64,000 nt of DNA from Billgrantia endophytica (lineage in GTDB: Bacteria > Pseudomonadota > Gammaproteobacteria > Pseudomonadales > Halomonadaceae), in the NCBI RefSeq assembly GCF_002879615.1, contig NZ_PNRF01000001.1:1-64000 (forward strand). The letters run 5' to 3'. Of the stretch, positions 10,248 to 18,483 are shown piece after piece. Position 1 is the first letter of the stretch. Each line of letters opens with the position of its first letter. A model generated the notes under the pieces. It was not told the origin of the DNA. It saw only the letters and a list, made by a program, of their open reading frames with translations, and made no database searches. Both the position numbers and the translations under genes were made by a program.

Positions 10248-10589
10248 TTGTCCCAAGTCTCGCTATATACAGCTTTAATAACTGCTATTGTCTTTGAGGT
10301 GCTAGGGACGTCTGCTATGCAGGCGGCACAACATTTCTCTAGGCTTGTGCCAACCACACTTATGGTGGTTTGTTATGCTATAGCATTTTACACGTTGTCC
10401 TATACACTTCGCTATATCCCAGTCGGTATCGCTTATGCACTCTGGAGCGGTCTTGGTACCGTCTTGATCTCATTAGTCGGTTTTGTAGTTTTCGGACAGA
10501 AAGTAGATATGGCGGGTATTTTGGGGCTTGCGCTTATAATTGCGGGCGTATTAGTGCTCAACCTTTTCTCCAATTCAACACTACACTGA
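10248..10589 (+). CDS. Small multidrug resistance (SMR) family exporter
   Basis: A 113-residue protein with four membrane segments. It has the conserved membrane-embedded Glu in AIVFEVLGTSAMQ and the SMR signature IPVGIAYALWSGLGTVLIS. Homologues EmrE, SugE and Gdx work as dual-topology or heterodimeric proton antiporters for cations or guanidinium. The best start is TTG at 10248 behind CTGGAG. It follows the aldolase/dehydrogenase block after 198 bp with no obvious gene, so it may have its own promoter. In this setting it may export or give tolerance to a product of the block. Confidence 0.88.
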   Translation: MSQVSLYTALITAIVFEVLGTSAMQAAQHFSRLVPTTLMVVCYAIAFYTLSYTLRYIPVGIAYALWSGLGTVLISLVGFVVFGQKVDMAGILGLALIIAGVLVLNLFSNSTLH

Positions 10590-10697
10590 AGATGGCGCCT
10601 GACAAGCAGACGTTTCAGTCGGGCCTTGAGGCGTGGCAGCTGACTCAGTTGGTACCGAAAGGTGTGCATGTCCATGGATAGGCACCTCAGAGGACCT

Positions 10698-11257
10698 TCA
10701 CCTACCAAGGTAGCCTTTCACACCCAACAACGGGGACATAGCCTTTAGATAAGGCTTCATGGCCCTTGCGGAACGCGGTCTCATCCACGGACAGAAAGCG
10801 CACATCCAGTGAGTCCTCGTTTCCAGGCCTCGCTTGACCGCATGCCTCATGATGCCGTCGATAGCTGTCCAGCTCAGCTTCAGTTGCCGACTGACCGCTT
10901 GTATCGATGCGTCTTTCAACCAGCGGATCACGAAGGCTTCAAAGAGCGCGGTGTAGAGGCTGTTACCCTCTGCCCAAGGCACCTGGATCGTCAGGCAGCC
11001 ATGCTCTGGGCAACGAACACGAGGCACATCCGCTACTACCTTGGTCTGGAACTGACAGGTGTCCAAATGTCGCCACTGACGGCGTCGCTTGTCGTATCTC
11101 GGGGCGAGTCGACCGCACTGGGGACAGCAAAGGCCGGTAGAGGCATCACACTCGACGTGGACTTCGACCAAACCACTGGTCTCATCCAGCTCCACATCGC
11201 TGACCCACCAGGGGGAGGAAAGGCCGAGAATACGCTGTAGAGCTGATGCTGATGCAT
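10698..11257 (-). pseudogene. ISL3-family transposase remnant
   Basis: Reading leftward, MHQHQLY shifts frame near 11238 into RILGLSSPWWVSDVELDET. The frame 10698-11195 continues with a zf-ISL3 zinc ribbon (CCPQCGRLAPRYDKRRRQWRH) and the helix-turn-helix region (IQAVSRQLKLSWTAIDGIM). A second frameshift near 10820 moves the reading to LDVRFLSVDETAFRKGHE, the start of the DDE domain, which stops a few residues later. Most of the catalytic domain is absent. It is a dead end-fragment lying downstream of the SMR gene. Confidence 0.8.
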
Positions 11258-12269
11258 GGTGCCCCTATCAAGATACGTTCATGACAGGGACTATGGTGTA
11301 AGAAATCGACACCTGATGGAATCAACACCCACTACATTGGATGATGACACCAATATATACAGTGTTTTGGCTTGCCGTTCCAACCAACAATTACCAATAC
11401 CTTGCTTCCCGGTGGCAGTAAGACGCTTGACAGCTGGAAAGGCACCGCTAGCATGAAAAGCGCAGTTGCTGTCGATGACAGACTTGGAGGTCTCGACCGG
11501 CTCCAACGGGGACGCCCGAGGTTGCTGCACATCTCATCCCAGTGCAGGCGCTTGATCTTCGAATGGATCACCCAAGTTCGCCAAGCATCCAGTGAGCGGG
11601 CGCTGTCTCCGGCGGTCGGATGCCTCTTCACACTACCACCCATCTAGGGAGCCTTCCCCTTGTGGGCAAGTCTCCTCATGACATGAGGAGATCATCATGA
11701 AAAGCGGGCAACCTTCATTGGCGTTGACATAGCCCTGTATGACGCGCTTCTCGCCATTGAAGTACCTGCCGAGAAGGCTCGTCATGTCGTCAATGCGTTG
11801 GAGGATGATATGCAGAATCTCGCGACCAAGTAGGATCTCTATCACCCCGAGCAGCGAGTGACGTCTGCGATGTACCGTGCTCTGCTGTTTCAAACCCTAA
11901 CCTTGGGCTGGCCTGGTGGTCGCCATCGTCAAACTGCTGTAATCCCCACGCCGCTTGGCGTGACTAACCCCACCCACCATGGGAATCACGGGGGTGCGAG
12001 GCGTCATAGCGTCTGACCAGTGCACCGTTGGAAGGCATGAACGGTCTGTTTCAAGTGGCAAGATCATGCGCGAGAGGCTGCCAGAATGAAGCCAACTTCC
12101 ATCGTCATGATCTACGGACTGGCTGCTAGATAGGGCTCCTGCTAAATCCACATGAAATGTCGAAGAACTCATTTCCTCTGTGGTAGTTGAGTCGTTTCGG
12201 CAGTACCTATGAGTCTATTAATTTAATCATCCGAAGATGTTATAGGTAGAAGGTTGCCATCTCTGGTGA
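11258..12269. other. IS graveyard without intact genes
   Basis: About 1 kb with several short frames on both strands but no gene that I can support. The composition is mixed and looks like overlapping fragments of former mobile elements between the ISL3 remnant and the luxI-type gene. Confidence 0.5.
11693..11848 (+). pseudogene. Possible DUF1640-like coiled-coil protein fragment
   Basis: One plus frame reads ALYDALLAIEVPAEKARHVV, then ALEDDMQNLATK, a stop, and DL. The pattern of a short helix followed by ALE..ATKxDL is the start of DUF1640/CCDC90-like coiled-coil proteins common in proteobacteria. There is no start codon in frame, and a stop cuts the motif, so at most this is a fragment. 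Confidence 0.35.
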
Positions 12270-13004
12270 TCAGCTGTAATAGGGATCAATCTCTATCCCG
12301 CTGTTTCTTATATCTGTATGTTCTTTTAGGCTACTTGCTATGACCGTGGGCAGTAATCCAGTGCCAATTCTCCGTCTGATAGCTTGATGTGACTCTTTAC
12401 TGCAGTCCAGAAGACCATAGTATATAGTTTCATGTGATGTCCCAGTCCCTGCATCAAGCACATCTAATTTCCAGCCACTTCTTCTTACTATCCTAGCCAT
12501 CAAAGCATCGACAACGACTTCAAATTTGTCAATTTCTTTAGCTAACCCAAACTCAATCATGCCGAGGAAAAGGATCACGGTTCGGACATCTATAGTGCCT
12601 TTGGTCCGAGAAGTGCCTTCATTTATGGGTGTGATAAAAAAGCGCGAGGCTTCCCAAACGCTGGTGGTTTCGGTTTCCTGTAGTGTAGACGGAGCTTTAA
12701 GCCACTTGAGCGGACCCGATAGGAGGGTCGGTACAGTAGAGGGGCGCAACCTCACACAGCTGGTGACGGAGCTAGCATTCAGGGTGTATAGATATACCGA
12801 GTCATGATTGTCATATTTATCACATTCGAGGTCGCCTCCATCATAACTTTCAATATCCCATTTTCTTCTATCGATAAAGGCGTTCTTACGTGAACGGTAT
12901 ATTTTCTCCAAGGTGGCCTTATCAAGATGCTCATATTTTTTTACATATACTTTGTAATTAGTAAGAGGTCTTGAGTTTACTGGTTCTTCTTTGTCTAATG
13001 GCAT
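12270..13004 (-). CDS. LuxI-family acyl-homoserine-lactone synthase
   Basis: The 244-residue protein carries the LuxI-family invariant residues at the expected spacings: Arg39, Phe43, Trp49, Asp62, Asp65, Arg87, Glu118 and Arg121 (RKNAF, KWDI, CDKYD, RLRP, WEASRF). These enzymes make N-acyl-homoserine lactone from S-adenosylmethionine and an acyl-ACP or acyl-CoA. The gene is AT-rich and lies between the ISL3 debris and the IS1634 remnant. No luxR-type regulator is visible in the window, so it is an orphan here. The ATG at 13004 has AGGGGA upstream, and this ribosome site lies inside an inverted repeat (see 13012-13053). Acyl chain not predictable. Confidence 0.88.
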   Translation of the reverse strand: MPLDKEEPVNSRPLTNYKVYVKKYEHLDKATLEKIYRSRKNAFIDRRKWDIESYDGGDLECDKYDNHDSVYLYTLNASSVTSCVRLRPSTVPTLLSGPLKWLKAPSTLQETETTSVWEASRFFITPINEGTSRTKGTIDVRTVILFLGMIEFGLAKEIDKFEVVVDALMARIVRRSGWKLDVLDAGTGTSHETIYYGLLDCSKESHQAIRRRIGTGLLPTVIASSLKEHTDIRNSGIEIDPYYS

Positions 13005-13011
13005 GCGATTC

Positions 13012-13053
13012 CCCTGTATATCTAGTGTTTAAGTTTTTATTGAAAATACAGGG
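13012..13053 (-). promoter_or_regulatory. Inverted repeat overlapping the luxI-type ribosome site
   Basis: CCCTGTAT at 13012-13019 is perfectly complementary in inverted orientation to ATACAGGG at 13046-13053, with a 26-base AT-rich spacer. On the transcript of the luxI-type gene the proximal arm contains the AGGGG Shine-Dalgarno bases, eight to fifteen bases before the ATG. It could be a regulator operator or an RNA hairpin that hides the ribosome site. It does not match the classic lux box spacing. Confidence 0.5.
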
Positions 13054-13370
13054 TCAGGGCTAAGGGAAGTCACTGTCTCTTGGTACAGTGGTTTTTCTTG
13101 ATAAATTATACTAATGCTAATGCTATTATAGATATCTTCATTTCCTGTATTAGGGAAACGCTGAACAATTCAGCATCGGGTCTGTGAAGCTGCCCAAGAA
13201 CAACTTTTCTGCTCCCCCGAGTTCGACACTCCCAGCCCGGTTTTGGCCTGAAATCGACCTTTGCAGTCTGAGAATTCAGCGACTTAGTGCATTCCGGTCG
13301 AATCTTTTGTAGTGACACGTTTTTTCTTGGTTCCTTGCCAGCAGCTCAGTAGGCGGTCCATGGTGGTGAC
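13054..13370. other. Intergenic region upstream of the luxI-type gene
   Basis: About 320 bases between the inverted repeat and the IS1634 fragment. The part up to about 13150 is AT-rich and probably holds the promoter of the luxI-type gene. The rest looks like IS-flanking sequence. No gene is supported. Confidence 0.4.
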
Positions 13371-14117
13371 ATGTTTGTCAAAGTCACCACATCCGGGCCG
13401 CGCCGCTACGTAAAGCTCGTCGAGTCCTACCGCTACAGGCCGGCAAGCCGCGCCAACGTGTCATCGCCACGCTGGGTCGCCTGGAGGCCGTCTCGGCCGG
13501 GGAATCCAGCGCGTTGATCAATGGCCTGCTGCGCGTAACCGGTCAGCCCACGCTTGAAGAAGGCACCGGCGAGACCGACTTCGCCCCGGCGCGTTATGTC
13601 GGTGATCCCTGGCTACTGACGTCGCTCTGGAAAGAGCTCGATTTGGATAACGCCTTCCGATGCGTGCTGCGCAGCACGCGGCAGTTCGATGCCGACCGTG
13701 GCCTGCTCTCCCTGGACAATCTGACAGCCCTGTCCGCCGTGCGCATCTAGGGTGCCCTCTGGAGTTCATCCTGGCGGTGCCGGGGCGCCGTTATGGCGAG
13801 TTCGATGACTTGCTAAAGGCATTTCATCAGGCGCACTGCCAGGATGCCGATCACGAAGCCTATGGCGAGATGGCATGGCAGGACCATCGGCTGATCGTGG
13901 CGCACCGGCCAGAAGTTGCCCAGGTGCAGACGGCCGCACGCGATCAAAAGCTCGAGGCCCTGCAGGCCGATGCTCGCCAGTGGTTCGAGAAGTTGGATAA
14001 CCAAGACGCCGGACGTCGCTACCGGGACAGACAGCTCTCCGATGCCGACGTCACTGCCAGACTCTACAAGGCCGTCTCTGACGCTCACCTCGAGCATATC
14101 CTGAAGGTCGACCTGAC

Positions 14118-14125
14118 GGCCGAGA
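14118..14125. repeat. Left target-site duplication of the IS66 element
   Basis: GGCCGAGA directly precedes the IS66 left end GTAAGCG. The same eight bases follow the right end at 15935-15942. Eight-base duplications are the family norm. Confidence 0.9.
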
Positions 14126-14210
14126 GTAAGCGTTCATCCTGGGACGTCCTGCCATCCCACTGAATTTCGCCCTACAGTAGCCTCCCACTTCCCAACAAGA
14201 GGTTACTTCC

Positions 14211-14501
14211 ATGAGAAAGCACCGCACGTCGGAACAGTGGCAGGCCCTGGTTGATCAACAGCATGATTCCGGCTTGTCAGCCACGCAGTTCTGCAAACAG
14301 CAGGACATCGGCTACGCCAGTTTCTGCAACTGGCGCAAGCGCCTGTCGGATCAGCCAGCCGGTGAGGCGCCTGGCTCTGATGACGCAAGTTTTCTCGACC
14401 TGTCCTCACTGATGGATGCATCGTCATCGTCCGGGGCAGGCTGGAACATTGTCCTGAGCCTCGGCAATGGCGTCGAATTGCGGCTGAGCCAGAACGGATG
14501 A
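14211..14501 (+). CDS. tnpA: IS66 accessory protein TnpA
   Basis: A 96-residue protein of the IS66 OrfA type. Its N-terminal helix-turn-helix-like region has EQWQALVDQQHDSGLSATQF followed by CKQQDIGYASFCNWRKRL, the family hallmark. It is the first of three IS66 genes and overlaps tnpB by four bases (ATGA), the usual coupling. It is required with TnpB and TnpC for IS66 transposition, although its exact role is unclear. The gene is intact, but the element lacks a full TnpC. Confidence 0.88.
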   Translation: MRKHRTSEQWQALVDQQHDSGLSATQFCKQQDIGYASFCNWRKRLSDQPAGEAPGSDDASFLDLSSLMDASSSSGAGWNIVLSLGNGVELRLSQNG

Positions 14502-14866
14502 TCGGTTTGGATAGCCAGGCTCGGATCTGGCTGTGCACCGAGCCCACGGACATGCGCAAATCCTTCCGGGGATTGAGCGCCCTGGTTCGCAATCAGCTCA
14601 GGCAGGATCCGCTTGGCGGCCACTATTTTGTGTTCGTCAATCGCCGCAAGACCCAGATGAAGATGCTGTACTTCACCCTGACAGGGTATTGCCTGTGGGC
14701 CAAGCGTCTGGAGCAAGGGCAGTTCCGCGTGCGCCCGTCCACGTCTGGCCAGCGTGCCTTGACTCTGGCCGATCTCCAACTGCTGATTGACGGCATCGAA
14801 GTGCAAAATACCGTCAATTCAAGCGGTTTCGAGGCGCGTAACGGGCCTGTCTGCGGTATAATATAG
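14498..14866 (+). CDS. tnpB: IS66 accessory protein TnpB
   Basis: The 122-residue protein starts with IWLCTEPTDMRKSFRGLSAL, the standard opening of IS66 TnpB (Orf2). It continues with GHYFVFVNRRKTQMKML and YCLWAKRLEQGQF, both strongly conserved. The start overlaps tnpA by four bases and the tnpC start follows three bases after the stop. It is apparently intact. TnpB is needed for transposition of IS66 elements, but its biochemical role is not established. Confidence 0.9.
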   Translation: MIGLDSQARIWLCTEPTDMRKSFRGLSALVRNQLRQDPLGGHYFVFVNRRKTQMKMLYFTLTGYCLWAKRLEQGQFRVRPSTSGQRALTLADLQLLIDGIEVQNTVNSSGFEARNGPVCGII

Positions 14867-14869
14867 GCC

Positions 14870-15905
14870 ATGAATTCAACGGCCTGTGCCTCCCGTTCCT
14901 ACACACCTTCCTCCCCGGCACTGGCCGAGGAGAATGCCCTGTTGCGAGAGCAGTTAGAGGCCCAGACAGAGACCATCCAGCAACTTCAGCATCAACTGGA
15001 CTGGTTCAAGAAACAACTGTTCGGCCCCAAGTCCGAGAAACAGGTGTATGACCCGCCGGAACAGGGTGGCCTATTCAACTCCGGTGCAGTGCCCCGTCCC
15101 GAGACGCTTTCCGAGGAAGAGGCTCGCCCGGTTCGAGCCTATCAGCGGGGCATCGGCAAGAAGCAGCGGGACGACGACTGCCTGAATGACACGGGCCTGC
15201 GCTTTACCGCCGATGTGCCGGTGGAAGTTATCGAGCAACTGCCGCCGGAGTTGACCGGTTCGAACGCCAGCCAGTACGCCATCATCGGCACCAAAACGAC
15301 CTACCGGCTGGCCCAACGAGCCTCCAGCTATGTGGTACTCAAGTGCGAGCGACCGGTATTCCGGCGCAAAGGGACTGACAACAAACCGGTGACACCACCT
15401 GCGCCATTCAACGTCCTGGACAACAGCCTGGCCGATGTCAGCCTGCTGGCCGGATTGCTGGTGGATAAGTTCCAGTTCCACCTGCCGCTGTATCGCCAGC
15501 ACCAGCGTATTCAACAGGCTGGTATCACCGTCAGTCGCAGCACCCTGACTAACCTGGTCAAGCGGGCCGTCGATCTCCTCTGGCCCATTGTGGATGCCCA
15601 GACCGACAACGTCCTGCGCAGCCGGGTGCTAGCCATGGATGAAACGCCTATCAAGGCTGGCCACCAGGGCCGGGCGGGGCCACAAAAAGGCAAGATGAAA
15701 GCCGGGTGGTTCTGGCCACTGTACGGCGATGCCGACGAAGTGGTGTTCACCTACTCGAACAGCCGGGGCCGAGCCCATATCGAGCAAGTACTGAACGATC
15801 ATTACCAAGATCAATCGCAAGAGTGTGATCGTGTTGGACGAAGATGGCTCCAAGCAGTACAAAGTCTCGCCGGGCTTGCTCAGGCCTCTACGCGAGGTGA
15901 AGTAA
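14870..15905 (+). pseudogene. tnpC: IS66 transposase TnpC, truncated and joined to a foreign tail
   Basis: About 310 residues of TnpC are intact: the N-terminal coiled coil (LREQLEAQTETIQQLQHQLD), the zinc-binding region, and the start of the DDE domain with the first catalytic Asp in AMDETPIKAGHQGR. After IEQVLNDH at about 15800 the homology stops. A short in-frame-readable tail in another frame (TKINRKSVIVLDEDGSKQYK, then VSPGLLRPLREVK and stop at 15903) follows and is not TnpC. It may be the end of a lost passenger gene of the element. The catalytic Glu region is missing, so the enzyme cannot work. Confidence 0.82.
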
Positions 15906-15934
15906 GTTCCCTACGTCGTGGAATGAACGCTTAC

Positions 15935-15942
15935 GGCCGAGA
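15935..15942. repeat. Right target-site duplication of the IS66 element
   Basis: GGCCGAGA follows the right terminal CTTAC and copies 14118-14125. Confidence 0.9.
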
Positions 15943-16380
15943 CGTTCAACTACGTGCTGGATCAGCGTGCGTTGGATCGCGCCAGGACGATGGATGGCAA
16001 GCTGCTGCTGGTCACCAACATGGTCGATCACGATCCGTGGGAGATCGTGAAACGCTACCGGTCTCTGGCCAACATCGAGCGCGGCTTCCGGGCGCTGAAG
16101 AGCGATAGCGAGATCGCGCTGGTCTACCATCGGCTACCGGATCGTATCCGCGCCCACGTGCTGATCGGCTTCCTCGCTTTGGTGCTTTACCGGGTGCTGC
16201 GGATGCGGTTGAAGGCCAGCGATCACCCGCTGTCACCGACGCGGGCGCTGGACATTGCCCGCAAGATCCAATTCCACCAGGTCCTGCTTACCCGTCGCGA
16301 GACCTGACCAAATTGAAGCCTGAACAACGCGACCTCTTCGAGGCCATTGGCCTGCCGGCATCTACCGCATCCCGCTTGTA

Positions 16381-16938
16381 GTGCCAATTTTGATAACGCG
16401 TTTCCAGGCTAATCAATAGCTTACACCTCTATTCTATCGAACTCCGGGGGTCGCTACTAGCTACTAGCTACTATAAGAAGACAGATACTGCGACTAAGTC
16501 GATAATGCGAAGACCGATAGGGTCATTATTTACTGACATTTTCTTCTATTTTACACGACAACATATATGGCTCTGCTGTTCTACTGTCCTAAAGTACAGG
16601 GCAGCCTGTTTTTTTAATTTTTCATGTCTACACTTAAAGTTATACATTCTGTTATTGTTTCACAACAGGTCTGTTTTGGTTTGTAGTCTCTATAGTTTAA
16701 TCCTCTAAGGGGCGTATCTTTGAGCATAAAAGCTCAGACTGCCACAATGACATACATTTCATAAGAAGGAGGGTGGCATGATTATAGCAATGTCATTTTG
16801 CCAAAGAGGATGGAAGAGTGACGTCCGCGCTAGGATGATCAAAAAGTATATTACATGTGAATCGACTTATTTTTCAAATAAGATCCCATAGCTAGGTTAG
16901 TCCTCAAGGCTATATTTAACTAATGGTGGAGTTGGTCA
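16381..16938. other. AT-rich leader region of the biosynthetic operon
   Basis: This 558-base gap lies between the IS1634 fragment and the TauD-like gene. Apart from a short tandem repeat at 16453-16473 I see no gene; an open frame at 16505-16708 is low-complexity and lacks a ribosome site. The region probably holds the promoter of the 16939-23790 operon. Confidence 0.5.
16453..16473. repeat. Three tandem copies of a 7-mer
   Basis: GCTACTA is repeated three times without interruption just beyond the IS1634 fragment. It is a simple slippage repeat or part of an element end. Confidence 0.7.
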
Positions 16939-17760
16939 ATGTCAATGAAACTAAGAAAAGTTTCGCCAAATGTTGGAGTTGAGGTAACAGGTGTTGATCT
17001 AAATGAGTCATTATCCGAAATTGATTATGTTAGGCTTGTGTCTATTTTGGAAAACACTGGCCTTCTGATCGTACGTAATCAGGATATCTCGCCTAGATCG
17101 CTGATAGATTTTACCAGATATTTTGGCAAGGCCTGTGCCTACACACGGTCAAAATTCGAGCTTGAGGACTATCCGGAGATACTTGTTTTATCCAACATCA
17201 AAAAAGATGGTAAAGGCATCGGGAGCCCAGTCAGCGGCCGCGCTTGGCATATCGACGGGCACTACCTTGACGAATTTCCTCGCGCGACGATCCTCGCTAT
17301 GAAAATCCTGCAGAAAGAAGGCGGGAACACTCATTTCGCCAATATTCAGGCCGCTTGGTCCAGTCTGCCCGAGGAAGTGGCAAATCGGGTCAAAACGCTT
17401 AAAGCCACGATCAGCCGGGTTAAAAGTCGAGAGTACAATTACCCAGAACGTGGTCCAGCAACGCCGGAAGAAGTCGAAGAGTGGGAAGACGTCATACATC
17501 CAGTTCTCATACGCCATCCGGTGACAGGTCGTGCTGGCCTAGGTGTTGGTGGAAATGTCCCGTGGGATATTCACGGGATCGATGACGTTTCTGCGCTGTC
17601 ACTGATGACCTTTCTGCAGGAATGGACGATCCGGCCAGAATTTACCTACGAACATGTCTGGCGTGAAGGCGACGTGATCGCCTGGGACAACTGGACCGTC
17701 ATGCACAAGGCATCGCCTTATTCTGGAGAAAGACTGCTATTTCGAACTACTGCCTTTTGA
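16939..17760 (+). CDS. TauD/TfdA-family 2-oxoglutarate-dependent dioxygenase
   Basis: The 273-residue iron enzyme has the TauD fold. The metal triad is His104 and Asp106 in WHIDGHYL and His256 in WTVMHKASPY. Arg265 or Arg269 in GERLLFRTT is the expected 2-oxoglutarate ligand. Members hydroxylate or desaturate amino acids, sulfonates or aryloxy-acids, and clavaminate synthase belongs to the same superfamily. GGAG lies nine bases before the ATG. It opens an operon with methyltransferase, ATP-grasp, LysA-like and DapD-like genes, so a tailoring hydroxylation of an amino-acid intermediate is the likely role. The DNA is less GC-rich than the host core. Confidence 0.9.
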   Translation: MSMKLRKVSPNVGVEVTGVDLNESLSEIDYVRLVSILENTGLLIVRNQDISPRSLIDFTRYFGKACAYTRSKFELEDYPEILVLSNIKKDGKGIGSPVSGRAWHIDGHYLDEFPRATILAMKILQKEGGNTHFANIQAAWSSLPEEVANRVKTLKATISRVKSREYNYPERGPATPEEVEEWEDVIHPVLIRHPVTGRAGLGVGGNVPWDIHGIDDVSALSLMTFLQEWTIRPEFTYEHVWREGDVIAWDNWTVMHKASPYSGERLLFRTTAF

Positions 17761-17775
17761 ACTCGGTATCCTATT

Positions 17776-18483
17776 ATGAATGAACCGTTTCCGCTGTTTT
17801 TTGTCAACGCCAGTGATGTGCTTGGCCGTTATTCAGAGGTCGACAAAAATGCAAGCCTTATATCCGAGCGTTACCCGGTAGCTCAGTTCCCGACCATTCT
17901 CGATATGTGCAGTGGGGTTGGCCATTACTCTTATGCATTTGCTACGCACGGATATTGCGTTACTGGAGTAGAGCTTTCCGAAGATCAGGTAGCCTATGCC
18001 CGTACCAACAATGCACATACGAATGTAGAATATCTGGTTGGATCGATGGAAGAATCAGTTGGATCCTCTCCTTTTTCGCTGCTCACGAACACCTATTCTA
18101 GCTTTGGTTACATGGTGTCTTTGGAAAAAGATCAAGAGGTATTGTGCAACTGGTTCAACCTTCTTTCCATAGGTGGTGCTCTAGTTATGGAACTCACAGA
18201 TTTTGAACGCGTCAAGCATGTTTTTGCGTATCCATGTGCACATAAGGAAAGAGTTACGAACAGCGTTCGAGAAGAACTCTGGATGGATTGGGGAAATCAA
18301 ATTCTCACCGTGCGTTATAGCCAAAACGACAAAGTCTATAAAAGCCAGACACGAGTTTACGCGAAAAGCCAATTAATCTCAATGTTGCGAGACGCCGGCT
18401 TCACCGATATCCACACATACGGAGACTTTGCACAGGGATTAAAGACACCCGAAAAAAGGTTGATAATCGAATGCAGAAAATGA
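17776..18483 (+). CDS. Class I SAM-dependent methyltransferase
   Basis: A 235-residue protein with the class I methyltransferase Rossmann core. Motif I is ILDMCSGVGHYSYAFA (residues about 40-55), followed by the acidic end of strand 2 in VTGVELSEDQVAYAR. It transfers a methyl group from S-adenosylmethionine to an unknown acceptor. It starts 15 bases after the dioxygenase gene and its TGA overlaps the next ATG by four bases. The ubiE/methyltransf_25-like build fits a small-molecule substrate rather than RNA or protein. Confidence 0.87.
   Translation: MNEPFPLFFVNASDVLGRYSEVDKNASLISERYPVAQFPTILDMCSGVGHYSYAFATHGYCVTGVELSEDQVAYARTNNAHTNVEYLVGSMEESVGSSPFSLLTNTYSSFGYMVSLEKDQEVLCNWFNLLSIGGALVMELTDFERVKHVFAYPCAHKERVTNSVREELWMDWGNQILTVRYSQNDKVYKSQTRVYAKSQLISMLRDAGFTDIHTYGDFAQGLKTPEKRLIIECRK

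Larger units (their letters stand above)
14126..15934 (+). mobile_element. IS66-family element with internal deletion
   Basis: The left end reads GTAAGCGTTCATCCTGGG. The right end, read on the other strand, is GTAAGCGTTCATTCCACG, giving matching inverted termini. An 8-bp target duplication GGCCGAGA flanks both sides. The element carries tnpA, tnpB and a truncated tnpC. At about 1.8 kb it is roughly 0.7 kb shorter than typical IS66 members, because the C-terminal half of tnpC is lost. The ends remain mobilisable in principle by a full transposase elsewhere. Confidence 0.88.
13371..16380 (+). pseudogene. IS1634-family transposase, deleted and interrupted by an IS66 element
   Basis: The N-terminus (MFVKVTTSGPRRYVKLVESY) shifts frame near 13435 into RVIATLGRLEAVSAGE. 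It then runs to about 13745, where the central catalytic part is missing and the frame changes to CPLEFILAVPGRRYGEFDDL. That frame reaches VDLTAE at 14125, where the IS66 element has inserted. Removing it with one target duplication restores DLTAETFNYVLDQRALDRAR, and the frame continues to 16307 (WEIVKRYRSLANIERGFRALKS). A last shift gives TKLKPEQRDLFEAIGLPAS ending at 16380. The order of events is therefore insertion of IS66 into IS1634. Confidence 0.8.

Noticed and set aside
13012..13053. Lux box upstream of the luxI-type gene
   Set aside because: Lux boxes are about 20-bp dyads with short spacing; here the arms are 26 bases apart.
16453..16473. CRISPR-like repeat
   Set aside because: Only three contiguous 7-mers without spacers; no cas genes anywhere in the window.
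16505..16708. 67-codon open frame
   Set aside because: Low-complexity hydrophobic sequence rich in Phe, Leu and Cys, no ribosome site, in an AT-rich leader.
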